37,497 nt of DNA from Desulfuromonadaceae bacterium (GTDB lineage Bacteria; Desulfobacterota; Desulfuromonadia; Geobacterales; Pseudopelobacteraceae), in the NCBI GenBank assembly GCA_028688955.1, contig JAQTXD010000014.1:17991-55487 (forward strand), read 5' to 3'. The notes beneath the pieces are model-generated. The model had not been told where the DNA came from, did no database searches, and saw only the letters and a list, made by a program, of their open reading frames with translations. Below, piece after piece: positions 8,123-16,707 of the stretch (the stretch's first letter is position 1; every line of letters begins with the position of its first letter). A program made the position numbers and the translations under genes.

Positions 8123-8695
8123 TCAGGTGCTGCTGATATGCAGAAAATTTTTGAGGAGATCCATTCCGCTCTCAGTAAGTATGGATTCCGGATGAAACTG
8201 CACGCCCCATATCGGAAGATTTTTATGCCGCAATCCCATGATTTCACCGTTATCGATCCACGCCGTAGTTTCCAGGCAATCGGGAAGAGAAGGGCGATCA
8301 ACAATCAGCGAATGGTAACGAGTTGCCATAAACGGATTTGGAAGCCCGGCAAAAAGCTCCTTGCCAGTGTGAAGAATTGGCGAAGTCTTGCCGTGCATGA
8401 GAGTTTCGCTCCTTCGGATTGTTCCGCCAAAGGCATATCCGATTGACTGGTGCCCAAGACACACTCCCAGAATAGGAATCTTCCCCGCGAAATGTTTGAT
8501 TACTGAAACGGAAATTCCGGCTTCTTCCGGTGAGCAGGGCCCGGGTGAAATAACAATCCGTTCAGGTCGCAACGTTTCAATTTCAGCAAGTGATATTTTA
8601 TCGTTGCGATGTACCTGTACATCCTCACCTAACTGACCGAAATACTGGACAATGTTAAAAGTAAAGGAGTCGTAATTATCTATCATCAGCAGCAT
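8123..8695 (-). CDS. trpG: anthranilate/aminodeoxychorismate synthase glutaminase subunit
   Basis: A 190-residue class I glutamine amidotransferase that supplies ammonia to TrpE (anthranilate) or PabB (aminodeoxychorismate). The opening [11 protein letters not shown], the nucleophile loop GVCLGHQ and the FHPES triad segment with downstream Glu are all present. The start MLLMIDNYD matches the family; AGAGG lies 10 bases upstream. In most relatives it directly follows trpE; here trpE lies 5.3 kb upstream with two signalling genes and IS debris in between. A single amphibolic TrpG/PabA cannot be excluded. Confidence 0.93.
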   Translation of the reverse strand: MLLMIDNYDSFTFNIVQYFGQLGEDVQVHRNDKISLAEIETLRPERIVISPGPCSPEEAGISVSVIKHFAGKIPILGVCLGHQSIGYAFGGTIRRSETLMHGKTSPILHTGKELFAGLPNPFMATRYHSLIVDRPSLPDCLETTAWIDNGEIMGLRHKNLPIWGVQFHPESILTESGMDLLKNFLHISST

Positions 8696-8719
8696 AATTA
8701 ACGTAACCTCTTAAATAAT

Positions 8720-8733
8720 AAAGTATATACTTT
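8720..8733. promoter_or_regulatory. AT-rich palindrome upstream of trpG
   Basis: A perfect 14-bp palindrome (AAAGTATATACTTT) lies 25 bases upstream of the trpG start in a very AT-rich stretch (8701-8750). It contains a TATACT that could act as a -10 element for trpG on the minus strand, but no convincing -35 lies at the right distance. It could be an operator or only part of an AT-rich promoter. Confidence 0.35.
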
Positions 8734-8809
8734 TTTATATAATAGAGTGATACCGCTTAGGCACCCGCTTTATTCTCTGGTACCCGCTCAGACGGAGTAG
8801 TTTTATACA

Positions 8810-9067
8810 TGTCATAGCGTCAAATAACAAGCCAATCTGCCCACTACGTTTCAAGTTGTCAATCGGCGTTGAAAAATGCCCAACCATCGGCATTACAGGT
8901 TAATCCACCCCAAGTAGTTGTTTTCAGCTGTTAATCCTTGTTCTGATCCTTCAGCTTTCATATCCGGTTTCGATTATTTCACCGTGATGAATCACCCTGT
9001 CCAGAAGTGCTGCTGTCATCTTGCTGCCACCGAATACCTGTTGGTAACGGGCACTCAGACGCCAGAG
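8810..9067 (-). mobile_element. remnant of an IS21-family insertion sequence
   Basis: The segment holds the 3' end of an istB-like gene (minus strand) followed by non-coding sequence with two TGTCA-starting repeats at 8810 and 8857, 47 bp apart, the second reading TGTCAATCGGCGTTG. This resembles the multiple terminal repeats at IS21 ends, which finish in TGACA on the element's top strand. istA and most of istB are missing, so the element is dead. The outer end at 8810 is my estimate from the repeat. Confidence 0.6.
8951..9067 (-). pseudogene. istB C-terminal fragment (IS21 ATPase helper)
   Basis: About 38 codons on the minus strand read as the end of an IstB-type transposition ATPase: VFGGSKMTAALLDR followed by VIHHGEIIETGYES and a stop at 8951. 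The pattern of a Gly-Gly turn, a conserved ALLDR helix and HH followed by ETG is the IstB C-terminal signature as I know it. The frame is blocked by a stop just upstream (9068-9070), and nothing like the Walker motifs remains. Confidence 0.6.
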
Positions 9068-9312
9068 TCAAAAATACGCTCATACATGGCCACGTATTGC
9101 GCGCTTGATTTCGAATGAGTTCCTCACCCTACGTATGCCATATTATTGAACGAGCGGACGATTTTCTGTCAAATACCCGAGGTGGGCGATGCGTGAGTTG
9201 CGCCTGCCGGGACCTGAACGGAGGAACCTCGTAAGTGGCATTCTTACCTCGATACTTGCATCCTTGTCTTATGTAACGGGTTATTTTATTCTGCAAATGA
9301 GTAGAATTGTCC
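9068..9312. other. non-coding stretch between IS remnant and kinase gene
   Basis: With 8696-9067 this makes a 617-bp gap without an intact gene. A 63-codon frame on the minus strand (9129-9320) overlaps the end of the kinase gene and resembles nothing I recognise. The stretch may be further degraded insertion-sequence DNA, but I see no repeat or motif that proves it. Confidence 0.5.
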
Positions 9313-11166
9313 TCACGCACGTGCTAGTTCTGTTCCCTCTACAACCCTCCTCAGAACATCACGAAACTGGTCAAAACGGTACGGTTTGCTGATTAGCCCG
9401 GCTATATCCCGACGAAATAAATTTGACGAAATATCTTCATCACCAAAACCGCTGGATATAATAATTGGCAGCTCGGGTTTTAGTTTTTTCAGTTCAATGA
9501 ACAGTTCATAACCGTTCATTGTTGGCATACCCACGTCAGTAACGACCAGGGAGATGTCGCTGGAATTTTTATGATACAACTCTAGTGCTTCCTTGCCATT
9601 TGATGCTTCAATAACCGTAAAGCCAAGATTTAGTAAAAAGGCTTTTGCAATCAGCATTAGCCGGTCTTCGTCTTCTATCAGCAGGACTGTCCCGTGACCG
9701 GTCCATGGAGTTGGTAAAGCCTCCTGAACGGCATTATTTCCAGCAGACTCAACGTCTGGGATAGGCAAATATATTTTAAAGGTTGTACCCTGTCCCGACT
9801 GACTAAAAAGCTGTAATGCTCCTCCATGGGAAGTTATAATACCGAGCACTGCCGACATGCCCAATCCACGCCCGGTAAATTTTGTTGTATAAAAAGGCTC
9901 GAAAATTCTCTGTCGCGTTTCATTACTCATGCCGCACCCATTATCGGTCACTTCCAGGCACGTATACCAACCGGGGGAAATGGCTTTACCCTGATGATCT
10001 AAAGCTGGCTTACTCTGTTGTGTGATTGCAATCTTTGAAATTGATACCAGAATTTCGCCTTGAGAGTCACCAATAGCCTCTGATGCGTTAACGATCAGGT
10101 TCAAGACTATTTGCCGGATTTGACTGGCATCACCTGACATTTGAGGTATGTTTGGCGGACTTTCAAGTTTTATTACCGAATTATGAGGTAAGGAGGCTTT
10201 CAACATTTTAACCATTTCAAACACCAGATCTACAAAATCAAAGCTGGAACTGACTATTTGTGCCTTCCCTGCATACGTCAGCATCTGACGGCACAGTCCT
10301 GCCGCGCGATCAACAGCTTTTTCCATCTCTGGGATGTAATTCTTAGCGGTTTCAAAATCCATTCTTATCAGAGAGCAATATCCCATTATTATCGCCAGAA
10401 TATTGTTAAAATCATGGGCGATACCACCTGTCAAGACACCGAGGCTCTCAAGCTTTTGTGCAAAGACAAGCTGCTGCTCAAGATTCTTCTGATGCTCTTC
10501 AGCATCCAGCCGCTCGATTTCACCGGCAGCACTTATTCCTACTATTTTCATAATTGATTCAGCCATCGCGCGGTTCGTTACTGGCCGGCGACTGATAACA
10601 GCAATGAGTCCGATCGGCTGGTGGGCCTGGCTCCAGAGTGTCACTCCGATATAACTTTCTGCCCGCAGATCCTGAAGTACCTGGTCGTTCGGAAACAAAT
10701 GGCATACCCTGGAGGGGAAACAGCAGACCGTTTTACCAACAACATTGCCGCACGGGGTATCTTTGAGGGCATAGGTTACGTTGTCCTCAAATGAGCCATC
10801 ACACCATACTGCAACCGTCCGGGCTGTTAATCCGTCACCTTCAAGGCGGTCGATGCAGACAAAGTCCATATCAAGGCTTTTTGCCAAGTAGTGTGCCAGT
10901 CTATTAAAGTATGGCTCGTCAAGAGGTCTTGAGCTGGTCTGCTCCAAAAAGTTGAGAAATTCATCATTCAGGGTTTTCTCTGCAAGCATTTCTTCTTTAA
11001 CTTTACGGAGTTCCGCGTTTTGTAATTCCAGCTCTACCTGATGAACCTGCAACTCGTGCAGTAACCGTCTAACGTCCTGTTCGCCGTATTCAACTCCTGC
11101 AGATGGTGACAGCGTATCGACAGCTTTCGTCCGTAATTTAGTGTCGTTGTTAATTATGTCACTCAT
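9313..11166 (-). CDS. GAF-domain hybrid histidine kinase with C-terminal receiver
   Basis: A soluble 617-residue hybrid kinase. Residues about 30-70 form a coiled coil (HELQVHQVELELQNAEL), about 70-220 a GAF-type sensor domain, and about 230-300 the dimerisation domain with phospho-His251 in GGIAHDFNN. The ATPase domain has the N box around Asn360, the DNGCGM loop (408-413) and GRGLGMS. A receiver follows with the acidic pocket in IEDED, phospho-Asp544 in VVTDVGMP and Lys594. No transmembrane segment is seen. It begins 21 bp after the CheB-CheR fusion with a strong GGAGG site, so both are one operon. The output is unknown; no DNA-binding domain is present. Confidence 0.92.
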   Translation of the reverse strand: MSDIINNDTKLRTKAVDTLSPSAGVEYGEQDVRRLLHELQVHQVELELQNAELRKVKEEMLAEKTLNDEFLNFLEQTSSRPLDEPYFNRLAHYLAKSLDMDFVCIDRLEGDGLTARTVAVWCDGSFEDNVTYALKDTPCGNVVGKTVCCFPSRVCHLFPNDQVLQDLRAESYIGVTLWSQAHQPIGLIAVISRRPVTNRAMAESIMKIVGISAAGEIERLDAEEHQKNLEQQLVFAQKLESLGVLTGGIAHDFNNILAIIMGYCSLIRMDFETAKNYIPEMEKAVDRAAGLCRQMLTYAGKAQIVSSSFDFVDLVFEMVKMLKASLPHNSVIKLESPPNIPQMSGDASQIRQIVLNLIVNASEAIGDSQGEILVSISKIAITQQSKPALDHQGKAISPGWYTCLEVTDNGCGMSNETRQRIFEPFYTTKFTGRGLGMSAVLGIITSHGGALQLFSQSGQGTTFKIYLPIPDVESAGNNAVQEALPTPWTGHGTVLLIEDEDRLMLIAKAFLLNLGFTVIEASNGKEALELYHKNSSDISLVVTDVGMPTMNGYELFIELKKLKPELPIIISSGFGDEDISSNLFRRDIAGLISKPYRFDQFRDVLRRVVEGTELARA

Positions 11167-11187
11167 CCCCAGGCCTCCTTGCCCGTC

Positions 11188-13827
11188 TTAAATGTGCCTT
11201 TCGAGCTTTGCAATTTTCTCCAGCAATTCTTCTTCCACTTTCCGTGAGGCGGTAATATCGTTACAGGTAATCACTACGCCATCGATCATTTTGTCAAGGG
11301 TGCGATACGGCATTATGCGTACCAGGAACCAGCGACCATCCAAAGTTGCCACTTGGTTTTCGACTGAAATCAGTTTTCGGAGCACATCCTGCACATGATC
11401 ATACAAGTCCGGATAATTCAGGTTTGAAACAATATCAGTCAGCGGTCTTCCAACATCTCCGGGGATAAGTTTAAAAAGCCGGTTGGCTCCGGTGGTGAAC
11501 CTTCTTACCTGAAGATGGTTATCCAGGAAGATTGTCGCTATCTCGGTGCTGTTAAGCAGGTTTTCCATGTCATTATGCACCCGCATGAAATCACTCAGCC
11601 GGAGAGATTGTTCTGCGTTTACACTTTGAAGCTCTTCGTTCATAGATTGCATTTCTTCTTTCGAAGTCGTCAGTTCTTCGTTGGTGGATTGCAATTCCTC
11701 ATTGGTGGACTGAAGTTCTTCATTCGTAGATTTAAGTTCTTCATGGGCAGTCTGCATCTCTTCGCGGGTGGTACGTGTTTCTTCTTTTGCTTTCTGCAGT
11801 TCCTGCTCAAGCTCTTCAACATATTTGCTGTCGGAAGCTGCTCCTGATCGTCTGCGGCGTGTCTTTGCTGACAGAATTACATCTCTGAAGGCAATCATAA
11901 CCAAGCCACGTAACGCTCCAGGTGTTTCAATTTTCATGAACGTCATATCCACCGTCAGCATTTTATCGTTGCTACCATTTACAACTCCTCGTGCAGTGAC
12001 CGGCTCCATTTGTTGCAAGGCCTGGTTAAAGCCTTTGTTCAGCTCATAGCGTAACCCGTCTCTCACCATAGCAAAAATATTCACGTTGTTTTTACCTGCT
12101 GCCGGCTCAAGATACATGCCGGTTCGCCCGCTTATATAGACAACGTCCCCCTGGCCATTTACAAAAACCGTTGGTGCCGAAAAGTGTTGCAGTACGAGCT
12201 TGTCGGCCAACTGCTGAAAATTATCGGCAGTTCTTTGCATATGGGACTCCTGTGGTAAAGACAGTGAAGAGATTGAGGTCAACGAGGTTGGGAACGATAC
12301 GAAATCATTTCTGTATTGTGTATTTTTACGCAAATAAAGCTTTGAACGGATATTTATTGGTGAGAACAAATCTGTATGAGAACCAATAGTCTCGGCATTG
12401 CCAAGAAACAGTAGTCCACCGGGATTAATACTGTAATGGAACAGCGGCAGCAATTTCTTCTGAAGGTCAGCGGTCAGATATATCAGCACATTTCGACAGA
12501 TCAGGATATCGAGCTTCGTGAAGGGTGGATCTATTATAACGTCCTGCAGGGCATAGATGATCATTTCCCGGATGTCTGCGCATACCTGATACTGAGCACC
12601 GTTTTTAACAAAGAAACGTTTCAGCCGTGCGGGCGAAACATTGGCTTCTATTGAAGCGGGATAGATTCCCCTTCTGGCTTTTCCAATGGCATCGGCATCA
12701 AGGTCAGTGGCAAAAATCTGCAAAGAAAAATGGCTCGGGATCTGAATATTATCAAGCGCCTCTTTAAATAGTATTGCCAACGAAAAGGCTTCTTCTCCTG
12801 TCGAGCACCCGCATGACCACGCTCGCAGTGTAGCACCTTCGGGATATCGCGCCATGACCTTTGGCAGTGCTTCGGTGCTCAGATCCTCCCACGAGTTTGG
12901 GTCACGAAAAAAATTGGTTACCCCGATAAGCAGTTCCTTAAAAAGCAGTTCCACTTCATGGGGGTTCTTTTGAAGAAACCTGGTATAATCCGCAATTGAT
13001 TCCATCTTGTGAATTTGCATTCGTCTTTCAACTCGGCGGTAAACGGAAGCAGGTTTGTAGAGAGAAAAGTCATGTTTAGTTTTGGTTCTAAGGAGATTCG
13101 TAATTTGATCAAAGTTGCTTTGTCCCCTGTCGAACAGACTTTGCTCAGTCCTGCACTGAGAAGCAATAGTCCCAATAAAGTTACAGATTCGTGCCGGGAG
13201 CTCCTCTGCCGGCGCAACTATGTCGGCGAGTCCGGCATCAATAACACTCGTGGGCATACTGTTATATTTTGCGGATGTAGGTTCCTGCGCAAGCGTTAAC
13301 CCACCCTGCTCCTTGATAGCAGCAAAACCCGAAGTCCCGTCTGATCCCATGCCTGAAAGGATTACGCCAATACTCTGTACACCGCGTTCTTCAGCTAAAG
13401 AGCGTAGGAATGCGTTTATCGGCAGTCTCACTCCATGGTCGGTTGTAGAATCCAGCAGGTGAAGAGTCCGATCCCTGATTATCATATCCCTGTTGGGTGG
13501 TATGACATAGACGTGATCTGGGTACACCTTCGTCAAGCCGTTAACCTGTTGGACTTTCATGATGGTAGAGCGTTGGAGAATTTCGGGAAGATTACCGGTG
13601 TGATTGGGTAAAAGATGTTGAATAACAACAAAAGCCATTCTGCAATCTCTGGGTACATGGCTCAGGAATAGTTCCAATGCCTCAAGTCCGCCTGCAGATG
13701 TGCCTATACCAACTATGGGAAAATCAGTTCCAACCTTTTGAGGTTTGGCAACGGTACCAGAATCCTGAGTTACTTTCTGTTTGAGTGATTCTGACTTTTC
13801 GACAGGCTTCTTTTCACTGGTAGTCAT
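11188..13827 (-). CDS. CheB-CheR-PAS fusion protein
   Basis: An 879-residue fusion of chemoreceptor methylesterase and methyltransferase. CheB (about 35-225) has the catalytic triad Ser44 (GTSAGG), His71 (QHLLPNH) and Asp163 (GMGSDGT). CheR (about 235-500) has the all-alpha domain (YKPASVYRRVERRMQ) and the SAM site (SCGCSTGEEAFS, 338-349). A PAS-like domain (about 545-650), a long coiled coil (about 667-745) with repeated STNEELQ units and a second PAS domain (about 750-865) follow. There is no N-terminal receiver, so CheB is not controlled in the classical way. GGGGA lies 8 bases before the ATG. Such fusions often pair with a hybrid kinase, as here, and may serve a signalling path other than flagellar chemotaxis. 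Confidence 0.93.
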   Translation of the reverse strand: MTTSEKKPVEKSESLKQKVTQDSGTVAKPQKVGTDFPIVGIGTSAGGLEALELFLSHVPRDCRMAFVVIQHLLPNHTGNLPEILQRSTIMKVQQVNGLTKVYPDHVYVIPPNRDMIIRDRTLHLLDSTTDHGVRLPINAFLRSLAEERGVQSIGVILSGMGSDGTSGFAAIKEQGGLTLAQEPTSAKYNSMPTSVIDAGLADIVAPAEELPARICNFIGTIASQCRTEQSLFDRGQSNFDQITNLLRTKTKHDFSLYKPASVYRRVERRMQIHKMESIADYTRFLQKNPHEVELLFKELLIGVTNFFRDPNSWEDLSTEALPKVMARYPEGATLRAWSCGCSTGEEAFSLAILFKEALDNIQIPSHFSLQIFATDLDADAIGKARRGIYPASIEANVSPARLKRFFVKNGAQYQVCADIREMIIYALQDVIIDPPFTKLDILICRNVLIYLTADLQKKLLPLFHYSINPGGLLFLGNAETIGSHTDLFSPINIRSKLYLRKNTQYRNDFVSFPTSLTSISSLSLPQESHMQRTADNFQQLADKLVLQHFSAPTVFVNGQGDVVYISGRTGMYLEPAAGKNNVNIFAMVRDGLRYELNKGFNQALQQMEPVTARGVVNGSNDKMLTVDMTFMKIETPGALRGLVMIAFRDVILSAKTRRRRSGAASDSKYVEELEQELQKAKEETRTTREEMQTAHEELKSTNEELQSTNEELQSTNEELTTSKEEMQSMNEELQSVNAEQSLRLSDFMRVHNDMENLLNSTEIATIFLDNHLQVRRFTTGANRLFKLIPGDVGRPLTDIVSNLNYPDLYDHVQDVLRKLISVENQVATLDGRWFLVRIMPYRTLDKMIDGVVITCNDITASRKVEEELLEKIAKLERHI

Positions 13828-13848
13828 AAGATTTTCCCCGTCAAAACG

Positions 13849-13887
13849 AAAAAAACCGACGATCGTGAAAATCCGCCCAGCCGGTTT
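13849..13887 (-). terminator. intrinsic terminator after trpE
   Basis: On the minus strand an 8-bp stem (13880-13887 with 13853-13860, one G-T pair) with a 19-base loop runs into seven T residues (13849-13855, partly in the stem). It would end the trpE transcript before the CheB-CheR gene at 13827. Confidence 0.65.
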
Positions 13888-13895
13888 GAAGTGAA

Positions 13896-13920
13896 CCTGT
13901 CAATAAAATGATCTGACAGG
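13896..13920. other. stem-loop between trpE and the cheB-cheR fusion
   Basis: A perfect 7-bp inverted repeat (CCTGTCA at 13896-13902 and TGACAGG at 13914-13920) with an 11-base loop. There is no T-run, so it is not a terminator alone. It may be an operator or the end of a former insertion; nothing decides this. Confidence 0.4.
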
Positions 13921-13990
13921 GATGGTGAGCTGAAAGCACCTGACTGACTGCGCAAACATGTTGCCACTTGGGACTGCCATCAGGAGCATT

Positions 13991-15466
13991 TCAGACCAGG
14001 CCTTTCTCTGCAATTTCAACTGCCCTCATGACGGCCATCCCCTTATTGACAGTTTCCTGCCACTCTGCAGCCGGGTCGGAGTCGGCAACAATTCCTGCAC
14101 CGGCCTGCAGATGAACTCTTCCGTCCTTAATTACTAATGTTCTAATGGTGATACAAAGGTCCATGTTTCCGGAAAACGAAAAGTAACCAACTGCGCCGCC
14201 ATAGATCTCTCGCCGTGCCGGTTCGAGTTCGTCAATGATCTGCATGGCCCGGACTTTTGGAGCACCAGACAATGTGCCCGCGGGAAATGTGGCGCGAACA
14301 AGATCAAAAGCATCCTTCTCGGCGGACAATTGCCCCTGAACATTAGAAACAATATGCATGACATGGGAATAACGCTCGATGAGCATGAGTTCGGATACCG
14401 TGACAGAGCCGGTCGTACAGACGCGCCCAAGGTCATTTCTGCCTAGATCCACCAGCATAACATGTTCGGCCCGCTCTTTTGGATCTGCAAGCAATTCATC
14501 CGCCAGCCGTATGTCAGTTTCCGGGGATTCTCCACGGGGACGCGTACCGGCAATAGGGCGCAATTCTACACGATCACCCTCCTTACGTACCATCACTTCC
14601 GGAGATGCACCGGCGATCACCGTATCTTCAAGCCGCAGGAAAAACATATACGGTGAAGGATTGAGTGTTCTCAGTACCCGGTAGATGTCAAGCGGGTCAG
14701 CGGTGAGGTCGCCGCTGAACCGCTGGGAAAGTACTACCTGGATGATATCTCCTGAGCGCACGTATTCCTTTGCTTTCTCGACGGAATCTTCAAATGCGTC
14801 ACGGCTGATATTGGACAGAAACCGGATCGGTGCTCCCGGAGTTGCAGGTACGTGGGCCGGTAACGGAGCATGCAGACGCTCTATGATTTCGCTGATTTTT
14901 TTTGTAGCACGGTCATACGCTTCCGAGGGCGAAATGTTCCCGGTAATATGCGCATTGGAAACAACTTTAATCTTTTGACGCATGGTGTCAAAAATCACGA
15001 TGGTGTCCGTGATAAGGAAATAAGAATCATACGTATCAAGCAGAGCGGGTTTTTCCGTTGTCAAACATTCAAAATGGCGAACCATGTCATAGCCGAGATA
15101 ACCTACTGCACCGCCGAAAAAACGGGGAAGCCCGTCTACCTCAACCGGGGTAAAGGTGGCAAGCAGATCTTTTACACATGCAAGAGGATCGGATGATTGC
15201 TGTTGAACAACCGTTCCGTCTGTAATGGTTTCAACAACGTTACCCTTTGATCGAATGATAACCGAGGGTGCCGAACCAAGGAAACTGAAACGCCCCCACT
15301 TTTCACCACCTTCAATACTTTCAAGGAGATATGAAAACTGCCCGTCATCGAGTTTTCTGAACGCTGAAACCGGAGTATCCATATCAGCCATGATTTCCTG
15401 ATAGACCGGAATCAGGTTGCCTTTCTCAGCGAGTGAGCAAAATGTGTCACGTGGTGGAAAAAACAT
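13991..15466 (-). CDS. trpE: anthranilate synthase component I
   Basis: TrpE (491 aa) makes anthranilate from chorismate with ammonia from TrpG, the first committed step of tryptophan synthesis. Start ATG 15466 gives MFFPPRDTFCSLAEKGNLIP, the usual family N-terminus, with TGGGGT upstream; starts at 15478 or 15499 are possible. The N-terminal domain has the feedback-inhibition region (YLLESIEGGEKWGRFSF). The C-terminal chorismate-binding domain has VVLSQRF, GASPEVMVR, RPIAGTRPRG, LVDLGRNDLGRV and GTLSGAPKVRAM. The gene is followed by its own terminator, and trpG is not adjacent. No Trp-rich leader frame is visible upstream. Confidence 0.95.
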   Translation of the reverse strand: MFFPPRDTFCSLAEKGNLIPVYQEIMADMDTPVSAFRKLDDGQFSYLLESIEGGEKWGRFSFLGSAPSVIIRSKGNVVETITDGTVVQQQSSDPLACVKDLLATFTPVEVDGLPRFFGGAVGYLGYDMVRHFECLTTEKPALLDTYDSYFLITDTIVIFDTMRQKIKVVSNAHITGNISPSEAYDRATKKISEIIERLHAPLPAHVPATPGAPIRFLSNISRDAFEDSVEKAKEYVRSGDIIQVVLSQRFSGDLTADPLDIYRVLRTLNPSPYMFFLRLEDTVIAGASPEVMVRKEGDRVELRPIAGTRPRGESPETDIRLADELLADPKERAEHVMLVDLGRNDLGRVCTTGSVTVSELMLIERYSHVMHIVSNVQGQLSAEKDAFDLVRATFPAGTLSGAPKVRAMQIIDELEPARREIYGGAVGYFSFSGNMDLCITIRTLVIKDGRVHLQAGAGIVADSDPAAEWQETVNKGMAVMRAVEIAEKGLV

Positions 15467-15591
15467 TACGTACCCCATGTAATCAGATATAAAAAACAAC
15501 TAACACAGGCTCCGGAGAGAGTCAAGTTCAGCCAGACCCGGATGAAATGCCCATTTATTTTTTGCACGCGGCTATGCGTAGCGAAAAAGCA

Positions 15592-15600
15592 TGTTATACT
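15592..15600 (+). promoter_or_regulatory. extended -10 promoter element for cheV
   Basis: TGTTATACT (extended -10 with TATACT at 15595-15600) lies 34 bases before the cheV ATG, in the region between divergent trpE and cheV. A -35 at 17 bp is poor (CTATGC), which is acceptable for an extended -10 promoter. Confidence 0.45.
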
Positions 15601-15634
15601 GACCCATCATTTTGTTATGAAAGGTGCCAATTCC

Positions 15635-16576
15635 ATGCAACAAAGTAAAATACTTCTCGAGAGCGATACAAACGAGCTGGAAATTGTTGAATTCAGAATA
15701 GACGAGATGGATTGGCATGGCAATGTACTACCCTGCTATTATGGCGTCAATGTTGCTAAAGTGCGCGAGATTATCCGCCTGCCGCAAATGTCGAGAGTGG
15801 TAAACGCCAAACCGGGTGTCGAGGGCATGATCAAGCTGCGGGATAAGGTTATCACAATCATAAATCTTGCAACCGTACTCAATAAGTCGGTCGGTGATCT
15901 GGTGGCGGACCGGGTTGTTGTCCTTGAATTCAATAACCTGATGGTGGGGGTACTTGTTCATTCCGTTTCCCGAATTTACAGAATTTCATGGAAAAATGTT
16001 GAACCTCCCGCGTCATCTGTCCACAGTGACGAGGTTACTGGTCTCGTCAAGATGGATGACAGGATAATTCTTGTTCTTGATTTTGAAAAAATTGTTGCCG
16101 AACTTTGTTCTGAAAGCGCCCTCAAACCGCTTGACTCCATTACAATGCAACGTGCCGAGCTGAACCCGGAGCGTGCCCAGAAAACCGTGATTGTTGCCGA
16201 TGATTCGGTTTTTATTCGCAAGACTCTCTGCAGTAGTCTCAGGTCGGCAGGGTATACGGTTGTGGAGGCGGAAAACGGTGCCGAAGCGTGGACAATAATA
16301 CAGCAAACCATGCAGCAGGCCGCCGCACAGGGAGATAAGTTCAGTGACCATATCAGCATGTTGATTACTGATGTGGAAATGCCCCAGATGGACGGCCTGC
16401 ATCTTACCTCTCTGGTGCGTAAGGAAGATACATTGAAGGATCTTCCCGTTGCGATTTTTTCATCTCTTGCATCAGAGGACAACAAGCGTAAATGGATTGG
16501 GCTGGGTGCCAACTGCATTCTGACCAAACCGGACTTGCCGAAACTTGTCGATGTCGTCGATGAACTGACGATGTAA
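15635..16576 (+). CDS. cheV: chemotaxis coupling protein CheV (CheW-REC)
   Basis: A 313-residue CheV-type protein that couples chemoreceptors to the kinase CheA and is itself tuned by phosphorylation. Residues about 15-165 form a CheW domain (YYGVNVAKVREIIRLP, GVEGMIKLRDKVI). Residues about 183-310 form a receiver with acidic Asp189/Asp190, phospho-Asp246 in LITDVEMP and Lys298. The start ATG 15635 has AAAGGTG 8 bases upstream; a longer frame from 15542 would add residues with no family resemblance and include the promoter. It stands alone on the plus strand beside the CheB-CheR locus, but no cheA or receptor is in the window. Confidence 0.93.
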   Translation: MQQSKILLESDTNELEIVEFRIDEMDWHGNVLPCYYGVNVAKVREIIRLPQMSRVVNAKPGVEGMIKLRDKVITIINLATVLNKSVGDLVADRVVVLEFNNLMVGVLVHSVSRIYRISWKNVEPPASSVHSDEVTGLVKMDDRIILVLDFEKIVAELCSESALKPLDSITMQRAELNPERAQKTVIVADDSVFIRKTLCSSLRSAGYTVVEAENGAEAWTIIQQTMQQAAAQGDKFSDHISMLITDVEMPQMDGLHLTSLVRKEDTLKDLPVAIFSSLASEDNKRKWIGLGANCILTKPDLPKLVDVVDELTM

Positions 16577-16583
16577 TTCGCAC

Positions 16584-16608
16584 TTGACAACGGGGATGTC
16601 TCTATGAT
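16584..16608 (+). promoter_or_regulatory. candidate promoter of the aroF leader
   Basis: A perfect TTGACA (16584-16589) just after the cheV stop is followed by TATGAT (16603-16608), but the spacer is only 13 bp. At 16-17 bp the hexamers are poor (GATTTA, ATTTAG). If this promoter is used, transcription would begin close to the leader ATG at 16621, which could explain why that ATG has no clear ribosome-binding site. Confidence 0.4.
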
Positions 16609-16620
16609 TTAGTGCGTCAC

Positions 16621-16707
16621 ATGAACTCAAATCGCTTCTATACAGCGTTTAACTTTTATTCCTGGTTCGGCTTTTTTTTCAGGCCGTCTGCCCGGGTAAT
16701 CGTGTAA
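16621..16707 (+). CDS. aromatic-rich leader peptide of aroF (attenuator)
   Basis: A short frame of 28 codons plus TAA, too short for normal gene calling. Ten codons are aromatic: Phe at 6, 10, 12, 16, 18, 19 and 20, Tyr at 7 and 13, Trp at 15, all within residues 6-20. It lies upstream of a terminator hairpin in front of aroF, whose enzyme begins the synthesis of exactly these amino acids. Stalling of the ribosome at these codons would leave the segment at 16685-16693 free for the antiterminator helix. There is no good ribosome-binding site; an in-frame GTG at 16612 or a near-leaderless mRNA are possible explanations. The function is inferred from layout and composition. Confidence 0.75.
   Translation: MNSNRFYTAFNFYSWFGFFFRPSARVIV

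Noticed and set aside
8120-8446. A 108-codon plus-strand frame opposite trpG
   Set aside because: It is a shadow of the clearly recognisable trpG on the other strand.
9129-9320. A 63-codon frame on the minus strand as a gene
   Set aside because: It overlaps the end of the kinase gene, has no ribosome site and resembles no family.
11620-11760. A DNA-level tandem repeat in the cheB-cheR fusion
   Set aside because: The repeat is the coding pattern of a coiled coil with STNEELQ units; copies differ at synonymous positions, so it is not a recent DNA repeat.
15467-15634. A Trp-type attenuator upstream of trpE
   Set aside because: No Trp-rich short frame, no terminator hairpin with a T-run and no paired alternative were seen on the minus strand.
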